Source: JBFHDX01 sp041584475 (GTDB taxonomy: Bacteria > Pseudomonadota > Alphaproteobacteria > UBA8366 > JADFVY01). From it: a DNA stretch of 30,051 bases. Positions within the stretch are counted from its first letter, which is position 1. Each line of letters begins with the position of its first letter. Position numbers and translations under genes: made by a program. The notes below the pieces were generated by a model. The model was given only the letters and a program-made list of their open reading frames with translations, did not search any database and was not told the origin of the DNA. The stretch spans positions 1-30,051 of the forward strand of contig JBFHDX010000038.1 in assembly GCA_041584475.1 (NCBI GenBank), written 5' to 3'. This document shows positions 14,731-21,132 of this stretch, piece by piece.

Positions 14731-15942
14731 TCACGATTCGACGGCGACCGCGCCGGCCGCGACCAGCGCATCGATCTCCGCGCCCGCGTAGCCGTGCTCC
14801 GCCAGCACCTCGCGCGTGTGCTCGCCGAAGAGCGGCGCAGCCCGTGCCACGACGCCGGGCGTCGCCGAGAACTTGACCGGCAGACCGATGGTCTTCACGG
14901 CGCCGAGTCGCACGTGCTCGACCTCGGTGATCATCGCGCGCGCGATGGTCTGCGGATCGCCGTGCATCTCGGCGATGTCGAGGACCGGCCCGGCCGGCAG
15001 GCCGGCCTCGTCCATGCGGCTTAGCCAGTCCGCCGTCGTGCGTGTCAGGAAACGGACCTCGAGCGCCGCGACCAGCGCGTCGAGGTGCGTCATGCGGTCG
15101 TGGTTGTTGCGAAAGCGTGCATCCTCCGCCAGCTCGGGCGCCTCGAGCACGTCGAGCAGGCGCAGCCAGTTCTTCTGGTTCGCGGCGCCGACGTTGATCC
15201 AGCCGTCCTCGGTCCGGAACGCCTGGTACGGCGCGTTCAGCGGGTGGGCGGAACCCATCGGCCCCGGCGACCTGCCGGTGGCGAGCGCGATGGCGGACTG
15301 CCAGTAGGTGTGCACGATGGCGGCCTCGAACAGCGAGGTATCGACGCGCTGGCCCTCGCCGGTGCGCTGCTTGTGCGCGAAGGCGGCAGCGACGCCGAGG
15401 GCGCCGAGGATGCCGGCGGTGATGTCGCTGACCGGCGCGCCGACCTTGACCGGCGGCCGCCCGGGCCCCTCGCCGGTGATGCTCATGAGGCCGGACATGC
15501 CCTGGGCGATGAGGTCGAAGCCGCCGCGGTCGGCGTAGGGTCCGGTGCGCCCGAAGCCGGAGATCTCGCAGTAAATCAAGCCCGGATTGTCCCGCTTCAG
15601 CGTGTCGTATCCGAGGCCGAGCCGCTGCATGGTGTCGCGCCGGTAGTTCTCGATGACGACGTCGGCGTCGCGCAGCAGGCGGCGCAGCACCGCCTTGCCG
15701 TCCTCGTGCTTGAGGTTGACCGCGATGCCGCGCTTGTTGCGGTTCATCATCATGAAGGCGGCGGACTCGCCGTCGATGTCCGGCGGCAGGAAGCGACGCG
15801 AATCGTCGCCGCCGGGAACCTTCTCCACCTTGACGACGTCCGCCCCCATGTCCGCCAGCATCAGCCCGCAGACGGGGCCGGCCATGATGTGGGCCAGCTC
15901 GAGAACACGCATGCCGGCGAGCGGTCCGCCCTGCCCGGCCAT
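14731..15942 (-). CDS. Class III CoA-transferase (CaiB/BaiF family)
   Basis: A 403-residue cytosolic enzyme that moves CoA between carboxylic acids through an enzyme-bound anhydride. Family marks are MRVLELAHIMAGPVCGLMLADMGADVVKVE at the N-terminus, NRNKRGIAVNLK near 67, VVIENYRRDTMQRLGLGYDTL near 95, and the catalytic Asp143 in GFDLIAQGMSG. Length is normal (400-430). It starts 3 bases after the stop of the crotonase-like gene and is the last gene of the probable operon from 20902. Members use formate, oxalate, carnitine, succinate, malate, citramalate and others; the substrate here is unknown. It probably activates the acid imported by the TRAP system encoded upstream in the same operon. 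Confidence 0.93.
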   Translation of the reverse strand: MAGQGGPLAGMRVLELAHIMAGPVCGLMLADMGADVVKVEKVPGGDDSRRFLPPDIDGESAAFMMMNRNKRGIAVNLKHEDGKAVLRRLLRDADVVIENYRRDTMQRLGLGYDTLKRDNPGLIYCEISGFGRTGPYADRGGFDLIAQGMSGLMSITGEGPGRPPVKVGAPVSDITAGILGALGVAAAFAHKQRTGEGQRVDTSLFEAAIVHTYWQSAIALATGRSPGPMGSAHPLNAPYQAFRTEDGWINVGAANQKNWLRLLDVLEAPELAEDARFRNNHDRMTHLDALVAALEVRFLTRTTADWLSRMDEAGLPAGPVLDIAEMHGDPQTIARAMITEVEHVRLGAVKTIGLPVKFSATPGVVARAAPLFGEHTREVLAEHGYAGAEIDALVAAGAVAVES

Positions 15943-15945
15943 CGC

Positions 15946-16731
15946 TCAGCGTCCCTTGAATGCCGGCTTGGTCTTGTCGAGGAAGGAGCGGTAGCCGATC
16001 CGGAAATCCTCGGTGTCGTAACAATCGTACCCCTGTTCGAGTTCGGCCGGCGTCAGCGGTGCCGGGTCGTCGAGCAGGCGCCTGACGAAGGCCTTGTGCC
16101 AGCGCGCGACGAGCGGCGCGCCTTCGGCGATGCGCCGGGCCGCCGCGTAGGCCTCCGCCTCGACCTCACCGTCGGGAACGACGCGGCTGACCAGGCCCTT
16201 GTCGTACGCCTCGCCCGCATCGAGGATCCGGCCCTCGAGCAGGATCTCCAGCGTCGTGGCCGGACCGACCAGCTTGAGCAGGCCCGAGATCTCGGGATAC
16301 GCCATGACGAGGCCGAGCCGCTTGATGGGCACGCCGAAACGGCTCGACTCGCCGCAGATGCGCATGTCGCACAGCGCCGCCACCTCGAGCCCGCCGCCGA
16401 CGCAGAAGCCCTCGATCAGCGCCAGCGTCGGGTGGCGGCATTCGGCGAGCGCCCCGAGCGTCTCGTTGAGGACGATCCCGTATGCCTTCGCCTGCTGCTT
16501 GTTGCCGCGTTCGGTCTCGAACTCGGAAATGTCGTTGCCCGGCGAGAACGCCTTGCCTCCGGCCCCGCGCAAAACGATGCAGCGCACATCGTCCGCGGCC
16601 GAGAGCTCGCGCATGACCTCGCCGAGCCGCCGCCACATCGCCTTGGTGAATGCGTTGAGCTTGTGCGGCCGGTTCAGCGTTACCGTCGCGACGTGGCCGT
16701 CGCGGTCGAGCAGGATGCTGTCTTGCGACAT
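15946..16731 (-). CDS. Enoyl-CoA hydratase/isomerase-family protein lacking the second Glu
   Basis: A 261-residue crotonase-fold protein. It has the CoA and oxyanion-hole segments (NRPHKLNAF; AFSPGNDISEF near 61-71; GFCVGGGLEVAALCD near 108-122). Glu116 matches catalytic Glu144 of rat mitochondrial enoyl-CoA hydratase. The residue 20 positions later, where that enzyme has Glu164 (in QPE), is Ile136 in FGVPIKRLG. A normal two-Glu hydration is therefore unlikely; isomerase, lyase, decarboxylase or thioesterase chemistry is possible. It lies 12 bases after dctM and 3 bases before the CoA-transferase gene, so it probably acts on that enzyme's CoA ester. Confidence 0.9.
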   Translation of the reverse strand: MSQDSILLDRDGHVATVTLNRPHKLNAFTKAMWRRLGEVMRELSAADDVRCIVLRGAGGKAFSPGNDISEFETERGNKQQAKAYGIVLNETLGALAECRHPTLALIEGFCVGGGLEVAALCDMRICGESSRFGVPIKRLGLVMAYPEISGLLKLVGPATTLEILLEGRILDAGEAYDKGLVSRVVPDGEVEAEAYAAARRIAEGAPLVARWHKAFVRRLLDDPAPLTPAELEQGYDCYDTEDFRIGYRSFLDKTKPAFKGR

Positions 16732-16743
16732 GGTCGGAAATCC

Positions 16744-18027
16744 CTAGCGGTAGAACAGCTCGACAAGCGCCATCGGAATGATCGGCACGTAGGTCACCAG
16801 CAGGAGCACCGCCGCGATGACGGCGATGAAATAGACATTGACCTTGCTGACGTCCCAGATGTTCGCCTTGGCGACGGCGCAGGCCGTGATCAGCACCGAG
16901 GCGACCGGCGGTGTCTGCTGCCCGATACCGAGGTTGAGCGTGACGACGAGCCCGAAATGGACCGGATCGATGCCGACCGCGTAGACCAGCGGCATGACGA
17001 TCGGCACCACGAGAATGATCGCCGCCGCCGAGTGCAGGAACAGCCCGATCACGAGAAAGAACACATTGAGCAGCGCGAGCACCGCGTAGCGGTTCTCGGT
17101 CAGGCTCAGGATCGCCGCCGCGAGCTTCTGCGGCACCTGCTGCTCGGTCAGATAGACGCCGACGAGCGCCGAGGCGGCGACGAGCAGCATGACGACCGCG
17201 GTCTGGATGCCGCCCTCGATGATCGCATCGTGCAGGTGCCGCCAGTCGAGCTCGCGATAGATCAGCCCGCCGATGACGAGGGCGGCGACGACGGCGAGCC
17301 CGGCGCCCTCGGTCGCGGTCACGAACCCGCCGAAGATGCCGCCGAGGATGATGAAGGGCAGCAAGAACGCCCAGGCGGCTTCCTTGAACGTCCGCCACAA
17401 CCGCTCGAGCTGGAAGATCTCCTCCACCGGATAGTTGTAGCGGCGGGCGAACCAGTACGACACGCCCATCATGCCGAAGCCGCCGAGGATGCCCGGAATG
17501 ATTCCGGCGACGAAGAGCTGCACGACCGAGCTGTCGGACATCACGGCATAGAGGATCATCGGTATCGACGGCGGGATGATGACGGCGATGGTCGCCGAGG
17601 ACGACGTCACGGCGGCGGCGAACGGCGTCGGATAGCCCTTGCGCTTCATCGCCGGGATCAGGATCGAGCCGAGCGCCGCCACGTCGGCGACGGCGGAGCC
17701 GGAGATCTCGGCGAAGAACATCGAGGCGGCGATGTTGACCATCGCCAGGCCGCCGCGGATGAACCCGAGCAGCGCCGAGGCGAAGGCGATCAGCCGCCGC
17801 GAGATACCCGACGAATTCATGATCGCCCCGGCGAGGATGAACATCGGGATTGCCAGCAGCGGGAAATTGGTCGCGCCGTCGTACATCACCAGCGCGATGT
17901 TGGGCAGCAGGTCGGCGCCGCCGGTGGCGATCATCGCGGCCACCGCCACCGCCGCCAGTGCGATCGCGATCGGGACGTTTATGAGGATCAGGGCGATCAG
18001 CCCGACCAGCATCAGGAAGAGCGTCAC
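16744..18027 (-). CDS. dctM: TRAP transporter large permease, DctM type (system 2)
   Basis: A 427-residue inner-membrane protein of the standard DctM length with about 12 hydrophobic segments. Typical blocks are FAEISGSAVADVAALGSILIPAMKRKGY, AAVTSSSATIAVIIPPSIPMILYA and GGIFGGFVTATEGAGLAVVAALV. It overlaps the end of dctQ by 4 bases (translational coupling) and is followed by the crotonase-like gene after 12 bases. It is only distantly like the DctM at 6729-8102, so the two systems are not a recent duplication. The substrate is probably an organic acid handled by the CoA-transferase and hydroxyacid enzymes encoded around it. Confidence 0.94.
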   Translation of the reverse strand: MTLFLMLVGLIALILINVPIAIALAAVAVAAMIATGGADLLPNIALVMYDGATNFPLLAIPMFILAGAIMNSSGISRRLIAFASALLGFIRGGLAMVNIAASMFFAEISGSAVADVAALGSILIPAMKRKGYPTPFAAAVTSSSATIAVIIPPSIPMILYAVMSDSSVVQLFVAGIIPGILGGFGMMGVSYWFARRYNYPVEEIFQLERLWRTFKEAAWAFLLPFIILGGIFGGFVTATEGAGLAVVAALVIGGLIYRELDWRHLHDAIIEGGIQTAVVMLLVAASALVGVYLTEQQVPQKLAAAILSLTENRYAVLALLNVFFLVIGLFLHSAAAIILVVPIVMPLVYAVGIDPVHFGLVVTLNLGIGQQTPPVASVLITACAVAKANIWDVSKVNVYFIAVIAAVLLLVTYVPIIPMALVELFYR

Positions 18028-18575
18028 GGGCCCGGGCTCCCCTGGGCGGCGCCCGTATCGCCCGGCACCTGACCGGGGCCTTCGTGCAGTTTCTTGCCGG
18101 CCCGCAAGCGGCGCCAGGTCTCGGGCAGGCTGAGCGCCTCGCCGATCATGAACAGCACGGCACCGATCGGGATCACCGACTGCGTCAGTCGCACCGGCAC
18201 CTGCGGCAGGCTGACCAGCGTGTCGCCCTCGAGCACCTGGAGCACGATCACGCCGACCCAGGCGAGCAGCCCGAAGAAGGTGAAGATGACGATCTCGGAG
18301 ACCACGAGGAACAGCAGCGCGAGCCGCGGGGGTACCGATTCGATGACGCCCTCGAAGCCGATATGGTTTCGCTTCAGCGCCGCCAGCGCGGCACAGTAAT
18401 AGGTGAGCCAGGCCAGCATGACCGACGCGACCTCGTCGTACCAGACGAGCGAGGCGCCCGCCTTGCGATAGACGACCGCGACGACGACCACGGCGGTGAG
18501 CGCGATCATGAGGAAGATCGTCACCGCCTCGAGCAAACGTTCGTAGAGCTGGCGCGCGCGAGCGAGCGTCGCCAT
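18024..18575 (-). CDS. dctQ: TRAP transporter small permease, DctQ type (system 2)
   Basis: A 183-residue, four-segment membrane protein (about 16-38, 48-68, 84-110, 128-150). Marks are VVVVAVVYRKAGASLVWYDEVASVMLAWLTYY and ALKRNHIGFEGVIESVP, both typical of DctQ. The ATG at 18575 is chosen because GGGAGG lies 5 bases upstream; the open frame continues to 18605 without a ribosome site. It overlaps dctM by 4 bases. A strong terminator-like hairpin separates it from dctP upstream, so its expression should depend on read-through. The C-terminal tail is hydrophilic, rich in Gly and Pro. Confidence 0.92.
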   Translation of the reverse strand: MATLARARQLYERLLEAVTIFLMIALTAVVVVAVVYRKAGASLVWYDEVASVMLAWLTYYCAALAALKRNHIGFEGVIESVPPRLALLFLVVSEIVIFTFFGLLAWVGVIVLQVLEGDTLVSLPQVPVRLTQSVIPIGAVLFMIGEALSLPETWRRLRAGKKLHEGPGQVPGDTGAAQGSPGP

Positions 18576-18603
18576 GGAGACCTCCCTGCGTGCCGCAACC
18601 GGC

Positions 18604-18641
18604 AAAAACCCCCGCCCGGACCCGCAGGCCCGGGACGGGGG
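18604..18641 (-). terminator. Terminator/attenuator between dctP and dctQ (system 2)
   Basis: On the minus strand CCCCCG and CGGGGG plus inner CCGGG/CCCGG pairs form an 11-bp stem with one bulge, followed at once by TTTTTG. This is a textbook Rho-independent shape placed 16 bases after the dctP stop. It probably lets most transcripts end after dctP, keeping the binding protein in excess. Confidence 0.75.
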
Positions 18642-18656
18642 CTGTTATCGCACCGT

Positions 18657-19640
18657 TTAGGAGCCTTCCGCCAGGCGCAAGGCGTGCTCGACCATCTCCT
18701 TGCCGGCCGGCACGGTGGTCGCGAACTCCTTGTAGATGGAGTCGCTGGCGTCGATGAAGGCCTGCTTGTCGGCCTCGTTGACCTTGATGCCACCGGCCTT
18801 GAGCTTGGCGAGAAGATCGTCCTCCATCGCCGCCGCCGTCTCATAGACGTAGGCCTGGGTCTCCTTGGCGGTCTCCTCGAGCGCCGTGCGGATATCGTCG
18901 GGCAGCTTCTGCCAGCGCGCCTTGCCGACCGCCACGTAGGCCGGCGTATATACGTGTCCGGTCAGCGACAGGTACTTCTGCACTTCCTGGAACTTGGCGC
19001 TGTAGATCTGCGCGAACGGATTCTCCTGGCCGTCGATGACGCCCGTCTGGAGCGCGGTGAACACTTCCGAGAACGCCATCGGAGTCGGGTTCGCGCCATA
19101 GGTCTGGAACATCTTGACGCGCCATGCCCCTTTCGGCGTGCGCAGCTTGATGCCCTGCAGGTCGGCCGGCTTCTCGATCGGCCGCAGGTTGTTGGTGATG
19201 TGGCGGAAGCCGTTCTCCCACACCGCGATGATGCCGTAGCCCTTGGCGTCCGCGGCCGGCGCAAGCTTGCTCCAGAAGATCTCGTTCTCGATCCGGTTCA
19301 TGTGGCTGCGGTTCTTCACGAGATAGGGCATCTCGAACAGGCCGAACTCGTCGGCGACGGTCGACATCACCGTCGACGGCAGGGCGAAATCGACGGTGCC
19401 GAGCTTCAGCTTCTGCAGCAGCTCCTGGTCCTTGCCGAGCTGGCTGGAGCCGAACACCTCGACGCGCGCCGTGCCGGCAAGCCGCTCATTGGCGCGGCGC
19501 GCGAACTCGTTCGCCGAGACGTCGAAGAGCGAGCCGGGTGCGCCGACATGGCCGAACTTCAGGACGAGTTCTTCGGCGACGGCCGGGGCCGCGATGCCGA
19601 CCGCCAGCACCAGCCCGGTGATCAGTTTCAAGAGTCTCAT
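18657..19640 (-). CDS. dctP: TRAP transporter solute-binding protein, DctP type (system 2)
   Basis: A 327-residue periplasmic protein with a signal peptide (cleavage near AVA-E at 22). DctP marks are VLKFGHVGAPGSLFDVSANEFARRANERL, FGSSQLGKDQELLQKLKLGTVDFALPS, the carboxylate-binding Arg167 in IKLRTPKG, and MAFSEVFTALQTGVIDGQENPF. AAGGAGG lies just upstream of the ATG. It follows the aminotransferase gene by 83 bases with no terminator seen, and precedes dctQM. It belongs to the large DctP family whose ligands are mostly organic acids with a carboxylate; the exact ligand cannot be read from sequence. Confidence 0.94.
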   Translation of the reverse strand: MRLLKLITGLVLAVGIAAPAVAEELVLKFGHVGAPGSLFDVSANEFARRANERLAGTARVEVFGSSQLGKDQELLQKLKLGTVDFALPSTVMSTVADEFGLFEMPYLVKNRSHMNRIENEIFWSKLAPAADAKGYGIIAVWENGFRHITNNLRPIEKPADLQGIKLRTPKGAWRVKMFQTYGANPTPMAFSEVFTALQTGVIDGQENPFAQIYSAKFQEVQKYLSLTGHVYTPAYVAVGKARWQKLPDDIRTALEETAKETQAYVYETAAAMEDDLLAKLKAGGIKVNEADKQAFIDASDSIYKEFATTVPAGKEMVEHALRLAEGS

Positions 19641-19723
19641 AATCTCCTCCTTCTAGGTCCAGTCTGTTCTGTTCGTTGTACGTTTCATGTTTGCGGTTCA
19701 GGCGGTGCGGCCGGCCGCGACGG

Positions 19724-20902
19724 TCAGCCGTTCCGCCTCTCGGAGAGAAAATCCATCGCCTGCAGGACGCCGCCGCGCTCGTGCGGCACGCCGGCGACCG
19801 CCAGCCCCATCTCGACCCCGGCGAGCGTACCCATCAGCATCAGCTCGTTGAAATCGCCGAGATGACCGATGCGGAACACCTTGCCGGCGATCTTGCCGAG
19901 CCCGGAGCCGAGCGACATGTCGTAGCGTTCGAGGATCACCTTGCGCAGCGCGTCGGCGTCGTGGCCGTCGGGCATCAGGACGGCGGTCAGCGAATCGCTG
20001 TATTCGTCCTCGTTCCGGCACAGCATCTCCAGCCCCCAGTGGCGTACCGCGCGGCGCGTCGCCTCGGCGAGCCGGCGATGGCGCGCGAACACGTTGTCCA
20101 GCCCTTCCTCGTCGAGCAGCATGCGCAGCGCCTCGCGCAGACCATAGAGCAGGTTGGTCGCCGGCGTATAGGGAAAGAAACCCTTCGCATTCGGCCCCAG
20201 CATTTCGTCCCACGACCAGTAGGACCGCGGCAGCCCGGCGCCCTGCGCCGCCCGCTTCGCCTTGGCACCGACCGCATTGAATCCTAGTCCCGGCGGCAGC
20301 ATCAGCCCCTTCTGTGAACCGCCGACGGTCACGTCGACGCCCCAGGCATCGTGGCGGTAGTCGATCGACGCCAGCGACGAGATCGTGTCGACCATGAGCA
20401 ACGCCGGGTGGCGCGCGGCATCGATCGCGCGGCGCACGGCGGGCACATTGCTGGTGACACCGGTTGACGTCTCGTTGTGGACGACGCATACGGCCTTGCA
20501 TGCGTGATCACCGTCCTCGCGCAGCCGGGACTCGATGGCCGACGCATCGACGCCGTGCCGCCAATCGCCCGGGATCAGCTCGACCTCGAGATTGAGGCGC
20601 CGCGCGAGCTGCGACCACAGCGTCGCGAAATGTCCCGTCTCGTACATCAGCACCCGATCGCCGGGCGACAGCGTGTTCACCAGCGCCGCTTCCCAGGCGC
20701 CGGTACCGGAGCTCGGGAAGATGACGACGTCGCCCTCGGTCTGGAAGACACGCTTGATGCCGGCGAGAACCTCGCGGCCCATTTCCGCGAATTCCGGCCC
20801 CCGGTGATCCATCGTCGGCAAATCCATCGCCCGGAGGATCCGGTCGGGGACGTTGGTGGGGCCGGGAATCTGAAGGAAATGGCGTCCGCTCCGGAACGTC
20901 AC
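19724..20902 (-). CDS. Class V aminotransferase, serine-glyoxylate type
   Basis: A 392-residue PLP enzyme that transfers an amino group, probably from serine, alanine or aspartate, to glyoxylate. Marks are FLQIPGPTNVPDRILRAMDLPTMDHRGPEF at the start, PSSGTGAWEAAL near 63-74, Asp172 in LMVDTISSLAS (PLP ring nitrogen) and Lys198 in GGSQKGLMLPPG (Schiff base). The start is GTG at 20902, with GGGAGGT 6 bases upstream; this gives the usual family N-terminus and ~395-residue length. An upstream ATG at 20917 includes the ribosome site itself. It is the first gene of the minus-strand operon, under a TATAAT at 20937-20942. An aspartate-glyoxylate (BhcA-like) role is less likely because no other beta-hydroxyaspartate genes are present. 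Confidence 0.9.
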   Translation of the reverse strand: MTFRSGRHFLQIPGPTNVPDRILRAMDLPTMDHRGPEFAEMGREVLAGIKRVFQTEGDVVIFPSSGTGAWEAALVNTLSPGDRVLMYETGHFATLWSQLARRLNLEVELIPGDWRHGVDASAIESRLREDGDHACKAVCVVHNETSTGVTSNVPAVRRAIDAARHPALLMVDTISSLASIDYRHDAWGVDVTVGGSQKGLMLPPGLGFNAVGAKAKRAAQGAGLPRSYWSWDEMLGPNAKGFFPYTPATNLLYGLREALRMLLDEEGLDNVFARHRRLAEATRRAVRHWGLEMLCRNEDEYSDSLTAVLMPDGHDADALRKVILERYDMSLGSGLGKIAGKVFRIGHLGDFNELMLMGTLAGVEMGLAVAGVPHERGGVLQAMDFLSERRNG

Positions 20903-20936
20903 CTGGCGACCTCCCATTGATTCTGCCGTTCGACGC

Positions 20937-20942
20937 ATTATA
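20937..20942 (-). promoter_or_regulatory. -10 element of the aminotransferase-TRAP operon
   Basis: A perfect TATAAT on the minus strand, 34 bases before the GTG at 20902, giving a leader of roughly 28 bases. The upstream -35 is poor; the region it would occupy abuts the operator-like TTGTATGCAA (minus-strand reading of 20959-20968), as expected for a regulated promoter. Confidence 0.6.
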
Positions 20943-20958
20943 GCTTTGTTTGAGAGAT

Positions 20959-20968
20959 TTGCATACAA
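20959..20968 (-). promoter_or_regulatory. Operator-like site 1, TTGCATACAA
   Basis: Near-palindrome TTGCATACAA (minus strand TTGTATGCAA), just upstream of the TATAAT at 20937-20942. The same 10-mer occurs inverted at 21067-21076, 108 bases away. Several GntR/FCD regulators of the VanR type recognise TTGTATACAA-like sites, so the GntR gene at 24072 is the natural candidate; that link is inference. Confidence 0.6.
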
Positions 20969-21038
20969 TCCTGTAAGTTGCAAGCTCCGATTGAGATCTA
21001 TTTTTGTTAACCATATTAGTTAGTTATTACGCTGCCGA

Positions 21039-21066
21039 TTGATTCTTCGATGCGGTGAGCTACAAT
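21039..21066 (+). promoter_or_regulatory. Promoter of the hydroxyacid dehydrogenase-gntR operon
   Basis: TTGATT (21039-21044), a 16-base spacer, then TACAAT (21061-21066). Transcription would start near 21073, about 60 bases before the ATG at 21133, and inside operator-like site 2. The whole 20920-21100 stretch is AT-rich, unlike the rest of the window. Confidence 0.55.
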
Positions 21067-21076
21067 TTGTATGCAA
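21067..21076 (+). promoter_or_regulatory. Operator-like site 2, TTGTATGCAA
   Basis: The exact reverse complement of site 1, placed directly after the -10 element and over the expected start of transcription. This is the classic position for a repressor. TTGTATGCAA differs from the perfect palindrome TTGTATACAA at one base. Confidence 0.6.
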
Positions 21077-21132
21077 CTGATTAGGGATTTGTTTATGCTT
21101 TCGGGCGGAGTGGAGCCGCCGGGGAACGGACC

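Noticed and set aside
15085..18072. A 995-codon open frame on the plus strand opposite the TRAP, crotonase and CoA-transferase genes.
   Set aside because: It is antisense to four genes with clear family motifs, is rich in Arg, His, Asp and Gln in a low-complexity way, and has no recognisable domain. Long antisense frames are expected at this GC content.
19724..20902. Assignment of the aminotransferase to the beta-hydroxyaspartate cycle (BhcA).
   Set aside because: The companion genes of that cycle (aldolase, dehydratase, iminosuccinate reductase) are missing here, and the N-terminal sequence fits the serine-glyoxylate group better.
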